A stretch of 64,000 bases of DNA from CAXBNB01 sp040151475 (GTDB lineage: Bacteria > Bacteroidota > Bacteroidia > Cytophagales > Cyclobacteriaceae): assembly GCF_040151475.1 (NCBI RefSeq), contig NZ_JBDKWG010000149.1:1-64000 (forward strand). The letters run 5' to 3'. The notes beneath the pieces are model-generated. The model was not told the DNA's origin. It did no database searches and saw only the letters and a list, made by a program, of their open reading frames with translations. The translations under genes were made by a program, and so were the position numbers. How positions within the stretch are numbered: position 1 is the stretch's first letter; the number at the start of each line of letters is the position of its first letter. This document shows positions 52,505 to 61,181 of this stretch, piece by piece.

Positions 52505-53473
52505 ATGACCAATTCCCCTGATATTTCTGTAGTGATTCCGCTGTACAACGAAGAAGAATCGCTCAATGAACTGTGTACCTGGATTCATAAGGTAATGGAA
52601 GCCAATGGATACTCCTATGAAACATTGCTCATTGACGATGGCAGCACAGACACTTCCTGGGCCTGCATTATGGAGTTATCAGGGAAATTTGAATCAATAA
52701 AAGGCATCCGTTTCAACAGGAACTACGGCAAGTCAGCAGCACTTAATACAGGGTTTAAACATGCATCAGGCAATGTAGTGATCACTATGGATGCCGACCT
52801 GCAAGACAGTCCCGATGAAATCCCGGGACTGAACAAAATGATCGTAGAAGACGGATATGATATGGTATCGGGATGGAAAAAGAAAAGACATGACCCCATC
52901 TCCAAAACCATTCCATCGAAGTTCTTCAACTTTGTGACCCGCATGTTTTCAGGAATCAAATTGCATGACTTCAATTGCGGACTAAAAGCCTACAGAAACA
53001 AAGTAATCAAAACAGTGGATGTATATGGTGAAATGCACCGGTACATTCCATTTATAGCCAAATGGCATGGCTTTGACAAAATCGGGGAAATGGAAGTGGA
53101 ACACCGTCCACGAAAATACGGGACTACCAAATTTGGGTTGGAAAGGTTTATTTTCGGATTTCTTGACCTACTATCCATCACCTTTGTATCAAAGTTTAAA
53201 AAACGTCCCATGCACTTTTTTGGTACGTTTGGTACTTTATCCATCCTATTAGGTTCAGTCATTACCTTTTGGGTGATCGGTGAAAAAATTTACAACATTT
53301 ACAATCACCTGCCGATACGCGATGTGGTAGATCAGCCTCTTTTCTTTCTGGCATTAGTTGCGATCATCATCGGTGTTCAACTCTTTCTTGCTGGCTTTCT
53401 TGCCGAAATGATGATCCAGACAGGTGTGAAAAAGGAAGATTATGTGGTAAGTGAAACGCTGGGGATAGATTAA
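52505..53473 (+). CDS. Family 2 glycosyltransferase, polyprenyl-phosphate type (GtrB/DPM1-like)
   Basis: 322 residues. GT-A domain (1-230): SVVIPLYNEEESLNEL, the nucleotide-binding DDGSTD, the metal-binding MDADLQDSPDEIP and the acceptor-loop region RHDPISKTIPSKFFN. Two C-terminal membrane helices (about 237-258 and 275-300) follow. Such enzymes move a sugar from a nucleotide donor to polyprenyl phosphate at the inner membrane. Last gene of the BatA-type operon, so the whole unit probably serves an envelope process. Confidence 0.9.
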   Translation: MTNSPDISVVIPLYNEEESLNELCTWIHKVMEANGYSYETLLIDDGSTDTSWACIMELSGKFESIKGIRFNRNYGKSAALNTGFKHASGNVVITMDADLQDSPDEIPGLNKMIVEDGYDMVSGWKKKRHDPISKTIPSKFFNFVTRMFSGIKLHDFNCGLKAYRNKVIKTVDVYGEMHRYIPFIAKWHGFDKIGEMEVEHRPRKYGTTKFGLERFIFGFLDLLSITFVSKFKKRPMHFFGTFGTLSILLGSVITFWVIGEKIYNIYNHLPIRDVVDQPLFFLALVAIIIGVQLFLAGFLAEMMIQTGVKKEDYVVSETLGID

Positions 53474-53476
53474 GAA

Positions 53477-53492
53477 TGATTATTAATAATCA
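53477..53492. promoter_or_regulatory. 16-base perfect palindrome upstream of the methyltransferase gene
   Basis: TGATTATTAATAATCA is its own reverse complement. It lies 82 bases before the methyltransferase ATG and directly after the glycosyltransferase gene. It could be an operator for the restriction-modification module; no T-tract follows that would make it a terminator. Confidence 0.35.
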
Positions 53493-53573
53493 CGTAAATA
53501 CTTAGGAAAACTAGAATAATATTACTAATTTTATTAGCAAATAAACTTCAATAAAATAATAAAAGCAATATTA

Positions 53574-56552
53574 ATGAACGAAATACTTGAGCAAGGACTA
53601 AAAAAATTAGGAATGGTTGGAGATTCCAATCATTCCTCAGGCCTTGTCTCTGTTCATAGCCATCAAGACCACTTAGCACCTGAAGAATATTTAGCTCTTG
53701 AAAACGCCAAGAAATATAAAGCTGACTTTGTTTATTTCAGAAGGTTTGAAAACCGTCCTTCCATTCCTCAAATTTTCATTTATGACTTCACAAATAAGAT
53801 TGGGGTTGACGAACAAGAGCTAACTCAATTACACAAACAACTTTACAGTTCCGCTCAGGTTCCGATGTTCTTTGTGCTTACAAAAAGAGATGTAAGAATA
53901 TTTAATTGTTTCGAAAGACCATCGGAAGGAAATCAGCTAAAGTATAAACCCTTAAAGGTTATAAAGTTGGCTGCAGATGTCTCTAAAGCTGTTCAACGAG
54001 AATATGATGAATTCTCTGGAAGGGCTTTTGATAATGGAACATTCTGGGAAAACTCAAAGTATAGCAAGCAGTTTAAGTTTAGTAATAGCGCATATGAGAA
54101 ATTACTTACTGAATTAAAGCAAGCATTAAGGGACATCATCAAAACGAAAGTCCTACCCGCCAATATTGCTAGAAAGGTAATGGTGACCTCTATCCTTGTA
54201 AGGTATTTGGAGGAACGTAAAGACGAAGAGGGAAGAAAAGTATTTCCGAATGATTTTTTCAGTAATTTCATTGCTAACGGGGAAAAATTTACTGACGTTT
54301 TCGAAAAAAAGGGAGCATATCTGAGTCTTCTGGATTTCTTAGCTGAACATTTCAATGGAGGAATCTTTCAAGTAGATTATGATGACAGAGAGTTCTTAAA
54401 AACCGCTGATCTAAGTAGATTTGGCTTATTTCTGGAAGGTGAAGCAGAAGGGCTTCAACGGGTTTTATGGAAATTGTATTCGTTTAATGATCTACCTGTA
54501 GAGCTAATTAGTAATATCTATGAAGAATTTCTGGGGAAGCAACGAGGTGTAGTTTACACACCTCCATTTTTAGTCAATTTCCTCCTTGATGAATCCATGC
54601 CTCTTGAATCAGAGGCTACTGACTTTAAAATTCTTGATCCGGCATGTGGATCCGGTGTTTTTCTAGTTGGTGCATATAGAAGGCTTATTCATAGGTGGCG
54701 AAGAAATAATGGTTGGAAGAGACCATCATTAGAGACCCTCAAAAGTTTACTCAAGGAAAATATTTATGGAGTTGAGTTGAACAAAGATGCCGCTGACTTG
54801 ACCATCTTCAGTTTAAGCTTAGCTCTGTGTGATGAGTTAACCCCTTTGCAAATCTGGGAGAATTTAAAATTTGACAACCTTCATGAGAAAAATATTATTC
54901 ATGACGACTTCTTTAATGTATTAGCATCAAATAAACTGCAACATGAATTTGATCTGATCATTGGTAATCCACCATTTGATTCAAGTTTAACAGAACCTGC
55001 AAAAATTATTGAGAGTAAGGCGCTACTGCAAAGAAATGAATCAGAGGTAAATAAAAAGTCACATAAAAAGTCCAAACAGATAAAATTACCTGACAATCAG
55101 GTATCACTGCTGTTTCTTGAGCAATCAATTAAACTTTGTAAGCCACAGGGTTTAGTCTGCTTGATTCAACCCTCTGGTCCACTTCTTTATAACAATTCAT
55201 CAACGGATTTTAGAAGGCTGTTATTTGAGAATTATAATATTCCTCAGGTAATAGATTTCACGCATATCAGTAGAATCCTTTTTGGTAAAAATGGCGATGT
55301 TGCCACTGCTGCAATTTTCATTAAAAATGAAAAAGCTAAAGAAAGAGGTGTGCTACATATTACCGCACGTAGAACCAAACCCCACAAAGAGAAGCTTTAT
55401 TTTGAATTGGACACTTATGATTTTCATTATGTTCCAAGGCAGTTAGCTTTAAACGATCCTCTCATATGGAAGTCGAATTTTATTGGTGGGGCTAGAGTCC
55501 ATCAGCTTGTTAAAAGGTTATCTGAAAATACCAGTTTAAAAGAATACTTGGATGAAAGAAAAAATCAGGGATGGGTGGCAAGTGAAGGCTTTACTGCGGC
55601 TACTAAAGGTGATTTCAAAAAACTAAAAACCTTAAGAGACAATCAGGAATTGGAGGAACTCAAACAATTTGAGGGTAAACTTCAATCCTCATTTATTACA
55701 AGCAAAAGATTCCTTCCCACAAAAGCACTTACGATTAATGGGATCGATGAAACTCTAATAGAGAACGAACCACCAGTTAAATATTTCCATAGCAAAGGAG
55801 AGTTAGGCATTTATGAGGCACCCCATCTGCTTATCAAAGAGCTAATTACCAATAACGTAATTCCTATGGACATCTCAACCGATGAATTATGTTTCCAGAG
55901 GCGAATAATAGGAATTCATGCTCCTTCAGAAGAGTTTGATAGTTTAAAGGAATTAAAGGAAAGATTATCAAAAACGGATATTTACCCTTTTTATATTGCA
56001 GCAACAAGTGGACAATATCTCGTCAACAAGTCTTCTGCAATTTATAAGCAGGATATAGAAAATTTACCATATCCTAAGAATATAGAGACTCTTGAAACCT
56101 CTTTTCATGAATCCTTGATAATTAATGATTTCAAGGGTTATTTGTTAGATTTCAGAAGAAATGGAGAAACATCTAAAGTTGCAACTCAAGACGCAACATC
56201 AGATGACCTTCAAAAGTATGGAGAAGTCTACTGTGACATATTGAGTAAGGTTTATCCTTCAATTAGACCATATGAGTACTTCGAAACCAATTCTTATATC
56301 TGTCACCCATTTTATTTCGGTGAAAACAAACCTGACATTGACTTTTCCAACGCTGATGAAGCCGAAAGTCATCTTGAAGCTTTGGTAAGGAAAAACCTCA
56401 ATGCAAGTTTAAGACTTACCCGCATTGTGAGAATATATGAAGGGAACGTCATTTACCTGATCAAGCCTAAGAAGCTTCGCTATTGGCTCCAGTCGATTGC
56501 TCTACGAGATGCAGACGAAACATTTACAGACCTTAGAAAACAGGGGTATTGA
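53574..56552 (+). CDS. Large N6-adenine DNA methyltransferase, type IIG-like
   Basis: 992 residues. An N-terminal domain (about 20-120; ADFVYFRRFENRPSIPQIFI, PMFFVLTKRDVRIFN) resembles the nuclease-like N-terminus of type I/IIG enzymes, but no ExK motif is visible. A helical part (150-330) leads to the catalytic domain: VVYTPPFLVNFLLDESM, motif I DPACGSGVF (355-363), motif IV NPPF (465-468). The C-terminus (about 600-990) is likely the target-recognition region. It probably methylates adenine in a specific DNA site. The stop overlaps the start of the next gene (TGATG), so the two form one module. Alternative readings are a stand-alone type IIG enzyme or a PglX-like defence methylase. Confidence 0.8.
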   Translation: MNEILEQGLKKLGMVGDSNHSSGLVSVHSHQDHLAPEEYLALENAKKYKADFVYFRRFENRPSIPQIFIYDFTNKIGVDEQELTQLHKQLYSSAQVPMFFVLTKRDVRIFNCFERPSEGNQLKYKPLKVIKLAADVSKAVQREYDEFSGRAFDNGTFWENSKYSKQFKFSNSAYEKLLTELKQALRDIIKTKVLPANIARKVMVTSILVRYLEERKDEEGRKVFPNDFFSNFIANGEKFTDVFEKKGAYLSLLDFLAEHFNGGIFQVDYDDREFLKTADLSRFGLFLEGEAEGLQRVLWKLYSFNDLPVELISNIYEEFLGKQRGVVYTPPFLVNFLLDESMPLESEATDFKILDPACGSGVFLVGAYRRLIHRWRRNNGWKRPSLETLKSLLKENIYGVELNKDAADLTIFSLSLALCDELTPLQIWENLKFDNLHEKNIIHDDFFNVLASNKLQHEFDLIIGNPPFDSSLTEPAKIIESKALLQRNESEVNKKSHKKSKQIKLPDNQVSLLFLEQSIKLCKPQGLVCLIQPSGPLLYNNSSTDFRRLLFENYNIPQVIDFTHISRILFGKNGDVATAAIFIKNEKAKERGVLHITARRTKPHKEKLYFELDTYDFHYVPRQLALNDPLIWKSNFIGGARVHQLVKRLSENTSLKEYLDERKNQGWVASEGFTAATKGDFKKLKTLRDNQELEELKQFEGKLQSSFITSKRFLPTKALTINGIDETLIENEPPVKYFHSKGELGIYEAPHLLIKELITNNVIPMDISTDELCFQRRIIGIHAPSEEFDSLKELKERLSKTDIYPFYIAATSGQYLVNKSSAIYKQDIENLPYPKNIETLETSFHESLIINDFKGYLLDFRRNGETSKVATQDATSDDLQKYGEVYCDILSKVYPSIRPYEYFETNSYICHPFYFGENKPDIDFSNADEAESHLEALVRKNLNASLRLTRIVRIYEGNVIYLIKPKKLRYWLQSIALRDADETFTDLRKQGY

Positions 56553-57283
56553 TGTTAGCAGATCGAATTGAAAATATCGGTAATGGAGAGCTTTCTGAAG
56601 GAGTTGAAATTGACGCTTCCATAAAGGCTGTTATTGAATTCATTGAAACGCACTTTTCTGGCTTCTCGGAGAAAGTTAAAGGAGAAATTACTGCAAGTGA
56701 AAAAGCGATAACTGATAAACTTTGCAAGTACTTTAATCGGGTTGCCGGATCTTATCCTTTCTACTTTCATCATGAAAATGTGGAAGACCATAGTTCAGGA
56801 ATAAGTCCACAAATAGATATTGGCACTCTTTCACGAGAAGAACAAATCACCGTTGGAGATCGAAACTATGATGAGTTTGACTCGTTTTTCTCCATTGAGG
56901 CAAAAAGACTTCCAACGCCTGGTCAAAATCGAGAAAAGGAATACGTAATTGGTCATGATAAACCTACTGGTGGCATTGAGCGATTCAAGAAAGGTATTCA
57001 TGGCAAAGGGCTTAGGTATGCAGCCATTATTGGATATGTACAAAAAGAAGATTTTGACTTTTGGTTTCTTCAAATCAATGATTGGATTGAAGAACTCGTA
57101 AAATCTTCCAATGGTGATTGGCTGACCCAAGATAAACTTAGAAAATTTGTTGGACATACTGGGGAGCAACTAGTAAAATTTGAGTCTGATCATATTAGAA
57201 TAGATTTAGAGCCAGAAATTGAAAAGATTAAACTTTTGCATTTTTGGATAAATCTGGTTTCAGATAATACCTTCAATATTTAA
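56552..57283 (+). CDS. PD-(D/E)XK-like nuclease candidate, partner of the methyltransferase
   Basis: 243 residues; I do not recognise a named family. A helical N-terminus (1-60) precedes a possible PD-(D/E)XK core: SPQIDIGTL (Asp89) and FFSIEAKRLP (Glu116 and Lys118), with strands LRYAAIIGYV and FDFWFLQIND following as in that fold. ATG at 56552 overlaps the methyltransferase stop by one base; an in-frame TTG three bases earlier is less likely. The coupling suggests it is the restriction half of the module, or a specificity/auxiliary subunit. No membrane segments. Confidence 0.6.
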   Translation: MLADRIENIGNGELSEGVEIDASIKAVIEFIETHFSGFSEKVKGEITASEKAITDKLCKYFNRVAGSYPFYFHHENVEDHSSGISPQIDIGTLSREEQITVGDRNYDEFDSFFSIEAKRLPTPGQNREKEYVIGHDKPTGGIERFKKGIHGKGLRYAAIIGYVQKEDFDFWFLQINDWIEELVKSSNGDWLTQDKLRKFVGHTGEQLVKFESDHIRIDLEPEIEKIKLLHFWINLVSDNTFNI

Positions 57284-57377
57284 CCCCATGTTAGTGGAGC
57301 AAGCGTTAAATTCTAAAATCATATCAAGAAATCTCCAAAATTTAGAACCCTATCTGTCATTCCATTAATATTATTCC

Positions 57378-57385
57378 TAGCTTTG
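57378..57385 (+). promoter_or_regulatory. Possible -7 box upstream of the SulP gene
   Basis: TAGCTTTG followed by CGC matches TAnnTTTG, about 100 bases before the ATG. No TTG at the normal distance. The rest of this 204-base gap shows no gene or hairpin that I can support. Confidence 0.3.
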
Positions 57386-57487
57386 CGCTCTGAAATCAAC
57401 TAACCAGCTACCAAGTCACTACATCAGGGAGCATTAAACCCACTTTAACGCCCTCATTCATCATAATTTACATCAAAAAAACTCAAA

Positions 57488-59026
57488 ATGGTTTTTATCA
57501 AAAAACTAAAAGACAAACAATTTAACATTAAAAATGAAGTCCTTTCCGGGCTCACCGTGTCATTGGCACTGGTACCAGAAGCGGTGGCATTTTCATTAAT
57601 AGCCAGCGTCAGTCCATTGATCGGATTATATTCAGCATTTTTTTTGGGATTGATTACCGCAGTTCTTGGTGGTAGGCCAGGTATGATCTCAGGAGCTACC
57701 GGAGCAATCGCTGTAGTAATTGTCAGCCTTGTGATGAGGCATGGAGTGGAATACCTGTTTGCGGCAGTTATACTTATGGGTTTGATCCAAATAGTAATCG
57801 GAGCACTGAGACTTGGGAAGTTCATCAGACTTGTCCCCCATGCAGTAATGTTTGGGTTTGTTAATGGACTGGCAATTGTAATCTTCATGTCTCAGTTGAA
57901 CCAATTCAAAACTCTGGGTGAAGATGGAAGCCTCCACTGGCTTACCGGATCAGCACTCTATATCATGCTTGCATTTGTGGTGATGACCATGGCGATCATC
58001 CATTTTATGCCAAAACTCACCAAGGCAGTACCAGCTTCTTTAACAGCCATTTTAGTCGTTTCCGCTATCATCATAGGTTTTCAAATTCCTACCAAAACTG
58101 TGGGTGATATTGCCTCCATTTCCGGTGGTTTGCCGCAATTTCACCTGCCAAATATTCCTTTTGATTTTGAGACCTTAAAAATTATATTTCCATATTCCCT
58201 TATCATGGCATTGGTTGGGCTTATAGAAAGTTTGCTAACCCTGACTGTGATTGATGAAATGACCGAAACCCGTGGACGTGGCAACAAAGAAAGTGTTGCG
58301 CAGGGTATTGCCAACTTAGTATGTGGTTTCTTCTCAGGAATGGGTGGTTGTGCGATGATTGGACAAAGTATCATCAATGTAAACTCAGGCGGACGAAACC
58401 GGCTTTCAGGAATAGTTGCTTCTATTGGGCTATTGACATTTGTGCTTTTCGGCTCTTCCTACATCGAGCGTGTCCCTATGGCTGCTTTGGTCGGGCTAAT
58501 GTTTATGGTCTCCATTGGCACCTTCGAATGGGCCAGTTTAAGGATCTTCAAAAAAGTACCGACAACCGACGTAGTAGTAATGGTACTGGTGTCTTTAATT
58601 ACAGTATTTTTCCATAACCTCGCAGTAGCTGTCATCAGTGGTGTGGTAATCTCCGCATTGGCCTTTGCTTGGGAAAATGCCAAAAAGATCAGGGCCAGAA
58701 AGTATGTAGATGAAAAAGGGGTGAAACATTATGAAGTATTTGGCCCTTTATTTTTTGGATCAATCACCGCTTTTCATGAAAAATTTGATGTGCTCAACGA
58801 CCCTGATGAAGTGGTGATAGACTTTCTGGAATCCAGAATCATTGACCATTCTGCCATAGAAGCACTCAACAAAATAACTGAACGCTACCAAAAAGTAGGT
58901 AAAAGAGTACAATTGAAGCACCTTTCCGGGGATTGCCTTGCTCTACTAGACAATGCTTCGGAGCTTATTGACATCAACTATTGGGAAGATCCAAAATACA
59001 AATTAGTGTCGGATAAGTTGGGATAA
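57488..59026 (+). CDS. SulP-family inorganic anion transporter with STAS domain
   Basis: 512 residues. The membrane domain (about 15-400, 10-14 helices) begins with the SulP signature region (EVLSGLTVSLALVPEAVAFS, GLYSAFFLGLITAVLGGRPG). The C-terminal STAS domain (about 420-510) reads VFGPLFFGSITAFHEKFD and VVIDFLESRIIDHSAIEAL. Members carry sulfate, bicarbonate or other anions, often with protons or sodium; the substrate cannot be read from sequence. No carbonic anhydrase gene is adjacent. Monocistronic. Confidence 0.9.
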   Translation: MVFIKKLKDKQFNIKNEVLSGLTVSLALVPEAVAFSLIASVSPLIGLYSAFFLGLITAVLGGRPGMISGATGAIAVVIVSLVMRHGVEYLFAAVILMGLIQIVIGALRLGKFIRLVPHAVMFGFVNGLAIVIFMSQLNQFKTLGEDGSLHWLTGSALYIMLAFVVMTMAIIHFMPKLTKAVPASLTAILVVSAIIIGFQIPTKTVGDIASISGGLPQFHLPNIPFDFETLKIIFPYSLIMALVGLIESLLTLTVIDEMTETRGRGNKESVAQGIANLVCGFFSGMGGCAMIGQSIINVNSGGRNRLSGIVASIGLLTFVLFGSSYIERVPMAALVGLMFMVSIGTFEWASLRIFKKVPTTDVVVMVLVSLITVFFHNLAVAVISGVVISALAFAWENAKKIRARKYVDEKGVKHYEVFGPLFFGSITAFHEKFDVLNDPDEVVIDFLESRIIDHSAIEALNKITERYQKVGKRVQLKHLSGDCLALLDNASELIDINYWEDPKYKLVSDKLG

Positions 59027-59048
59027 ATCTGACATTAGGCAGGTCAGT

Positions 59049-59203
59049 ATCCAGGGCATACGCATTTAAAACAAACCCTTCCTACCGCACCCCTGACTTC
59101 CATCAGGCAAGTTGTTGCGGTATCTTTTAAAATCACAGTCAAATCTAAGATCCCCCTGAAAGTCAGGGGATAATAATATGTTTTAAATGCGTTTGCCCTG
59201 GAT
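59049..59203. repeat. 155-base inverted-repeat element with two internal hairpins
   Basis: Outer arms at 59049-59073 and 59179-59203 are 25 bases each and match at 24 positions as inverted repeats (ATCCAGGGCA at the outer end). Inside are two further hairpins: TACCGCA (59083-59089) with TGCGGTA (59116-59122), enclosing CCTGA/TCAGG (59092-59096, 59103-59107), and CCCCTGA (59153-59159) with TCAGGGG (59163-59169). The nested CTGA/TCAG pattern resembles REP/BIME-like or MITE elements. The right arm ends at the first base of the stop-codon complement of the DUF3124 gene. It may also act as a terminator between the convergent genes. Confidence 0.75.
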
Positions 59204-59721
59204 CAATATCCCCTGCTTATAGATTTTCCTTCGGTGGTAAAAGAAACACCCTGTTGTCCGTTGGTAGAAATGTGTATGGCCTGAAAAACAGGCTTTACAT
59301 GTTTATGACGAGCACTCCAAATAATGAGAAAGTTGGCTCCAGATCCACCAGTATCGTCATCTTGCTCTATCACATAGTCGATGGTTTCCATTGGCCGCAA
59401 ATATGATGTGTTTTCAATATAGCTTCTGACCAAATCACCCTGCGTATTGTAGTAGTCTATGGAATTCATATAAATTGTATCCACCAAACTGGTATTTCTG
59501 ATACTCAAAGTAGCTGTAAGCAAAAATCGTGAATCCTTGGTTTTACTATATATATCAGAATAAATAGGAACATACACCGTGTCCACAACAGCCATAATGT
59601 CGCTATTAGCAGCAACGTGGCGATCTTCGATTACTCTCTGAGCATGTGTCCCCTCATTAGGATTTTTCTCCAGACAAGAAATTAAGAGCAGGAAGGGGAA
59701 AAATATTGATATTCTATACAT
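59203..59721 (-). CDS. DUF3124 domain lipoprotein
   Basis: 172 residues. The N-terminus (MYRISIFFPFLLLISCLEKN) is a lipoprotein signal with Cys16 as likely lipidation site. The rest is a DUF3124 domain: YVPIYSDIYSKTKDSRFLLT, ATLSIRNTSLVDTIYMNSID and FLIIWSARH near the end. Function unknown. The C-terminal codons touch the inverted-repeat element at 59049-59203. The domain is complete, so the element has not visibly damaged the gene. Confidence 0.8.
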   Translation of the reverse strand: MYRISIFFPFLLLISCLEKNPNEGTHAQRVIEDRHVAANSDIMAVVDTVYVPIYSDIYSKTKDSRFLLTATLSIRNTSLVDTIYMNSIDYYNTQGDLVRSYIENTSYLRPMETIDYVIEQDDDTGGSGANFLIIWSARHKHVKPVFQAIHISTNGQQGVSFTTEGKSISRGY

Positions 59722-59772
59722 TTATGTTAATGCTTAAAACTGAAAATGTTTTACTTATTGGGAAAACTGACT

Positions 59773-60078
59773 TTAAAATTTAATTGAAATATCAAGATGT
59801 CCACCAAGACCTTCGTTGATAATCCTTTGTAAGGTTGAAAAACGAATATCTTTTAGGTTTCTCTCCAGTTTTGAGATATACGACTTGTTAGTCCCTGCCA
59901 ATTCAGCCAACTGTTCTTGAGTCAACCCTTTTGTTTCCCGTGCCTGCTGAATCAAGACACCCAATTTAAAAACATTGTAATCAGCTTCAAAACGTTCTCG
60001 TTCCTCTGTATCCACTTTTCCAATTTTTTCATCAATAAATTGATCCAGACTTTTTAAGTCCTTATTCTTTGCTGTCAT
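59773..60078 (-). CDS. HigA-type antitoxin, XRE-family helix-turn-helix
   Basis: 101 residues. The HTH_3 domain (about 36-95) is clear: LIQQARETKGLTQEQLAELA, then GTNKSYISKLERNLKDIRFS. The N-terminal 35 residues are charged and probably bind the toxin. It is encoded after the toxin, whose stop it overlaps by 17 bases, which is the HigBA order. It is expected to neutralise the toxin and repress the shared promoter at 60408-60438. Confidence 0.88.
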   Translation of the reverse strand: MTAKNKDLKSLDQFIDEKIGKVDTEERERFEADYNVFKLGVLIQQARETKGLTQEQLAELAGTNKSYISKLERNLKDIRFSTLQRIINEGLGGHLDISIKF

Positions 60079-60403
60079 AATATTCTTGTTTAATCTGTTC
60101 TGCTCTTTCTATCTCGTTTTTAGGTGTTTTCCGGCTTTTCTTCTGAAATCCATTTCCGATTACAACAAGGTTATCAATATCAAAAAAGCAAAAAATCCTA
60201 AATATGTTACTGCCAACCTGAACTCTGATTTCATAGAGACCTGAAGTGTTTTTCAAATGTTTCAAATACAACTCTGGAATCCTGTCTATTTCTTCTATGA
60301 CTTTGAACGTCCAGAGAATTTTAGTTTGAACCTTGGACACTTGGTTATCAAAAAACTTATTGAAGTAATTTTTAAAGAAGTAAAGTTCACGTTTCTTTGC
60401 CAC
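60062..60403 (-). CDS. HigB/RelE-family toxin (Gp49-like)
   Basis: 113 residues. The start is set at GTG 60403 (reading AKKRELYFFKNYFNKFF), which matches the usual start of this family; the frame is open to 60430 but that ATG lies upstream of the predicted -7 box. The RelE-like core is visible: TFKVIEEIDRIPELYLKHLK, the strand GLYEIRVQVGSNIFRIFCFF and GNGFQKKSRKTPKNEIERAE, with the conserved Lys/Arg-rich segment. It is likely a ribosome-dependent mRNA interferase. Overlaps the antitoxin gene by 17 bases. Confidence 0.85.
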   Translation of the reverse strand: MAKKRELYFFKNYFNKFFDNQVSKVQTKILWTFKVIEEIDRIPELYLKHLKNTSGLYEIRVQVGSNIFRIFCFFDIDNLVVIGNGFQKKSRKTPKNEIERAEQIKQEYYDSKE

Positions 60404-60407
60404 AAAA

Positions 60408-60438
60408 CAAAGATAATAAAAGTAGTCCAATTAGACAA
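60408..60438 (-). promoter_or_regulatory. Promoter of the toxin-antitoxin operon (TTG-N20-TATCTTTG)
   Basis: Minus-strand TTG (complement of 60436-60438) and TATCTTTG (complement of 60408-60415) are 20 bases apart. The -7 box ends four bases before the GTG start of the toxin, so the mRNA would be leaderless or nearly so. Confidence 0.65.
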
Positions 60439-60640
60439 CTTACCTAAGGCCAGTAAGGTATGACATGCTTATTCTAATCTTAGCTCTTACTTGTCAGGCC
60501 TCCACAAGACGTTAAGATCAATGGGAGAGTCAAAAATATAATAACTACAAGAGTTTACCACCGAGACAGAGTCTCTACCCTTCATTCATTACTTTCAAAT
60601 CATCCTTAGGAAGACTTAATAGAACGGGGTTTCTTTTCCT

Positions 60641-61108
60641 TTAATACTTATGAATAGAGTATAATGAAGGGATTAATGCCGTTTTGGGATCGTTCGGCAT
60701 GTAGAAAATTGATAGTTCATCCCCTCGTTCCAGCTGCCTATGATATGCAGATTTAAATGAATAATTCAAAGGACAGTTATCTACTTCATATTGGAAATGG
60801 TATTCCTTAACAACTCGGCCATTGTGTTCTGAGTTAGTATTAGAAACCCTTGTTATTCGAGCAATAGTTTTTTCTCCATATTTGATTACTTGGGTTCCAA
60901 CCTTGAGCGTTATTATTTTTCGTCTTATGAAAAACACTCCAATTCCAAGAAATATCAAACTCACCAGAGCTTGAACATCTTGAGTCTTAATTAACATTCC
61001 AATTCCAATTATTCCTCCAATTGTAAAAAATTCGCCAATTAAGTAAGGAGCTGTTTTGAAATACAACAAACAGTATTCGTGATTATTTATGTGTCTTTTT
61101 TCCTTCAA
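60641..61108 (-). CDS. DUF3592-like membrane protein
   Basis: 155 residues. Two membrane helices (about 20-40 and 45-63) are followed by a beta-rich DUF3592-type domain (KYGEKTIARITRVSNTNSEH, YHFQYEVDN, RQLERGDELSIFYMPNDPKT). The start is a TTG at 61108; the frame has no upstream ATG (a stop lies three codons before it), and the next internal ATG would remove both helices. Function unknown. It stands alone between the toxin-antitoxin pair and the MITE-like element. Confidence 0.7.
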   Translation of the reverse strand: MKEKRHINNHEYCLLYFKTAPYLIGEFFTIGGIIGIGMLIKTQDVQALVSLIFLGIGVFFIRRKIITLKVGTQVIKYGEKTIARITRVSNTNSEHNGRVVKEYHFQYEVDNCPLNYSFKSAYHRQLERGDELSIFYMPNDPKTALIPSLYSIHKY

Positions 61109-61181
61109 CGCAGATTAATTAATGTCAACATTTGAGCATATACACTTTGATGGTATATACTTGTCTTATAACTCTCTCAAA

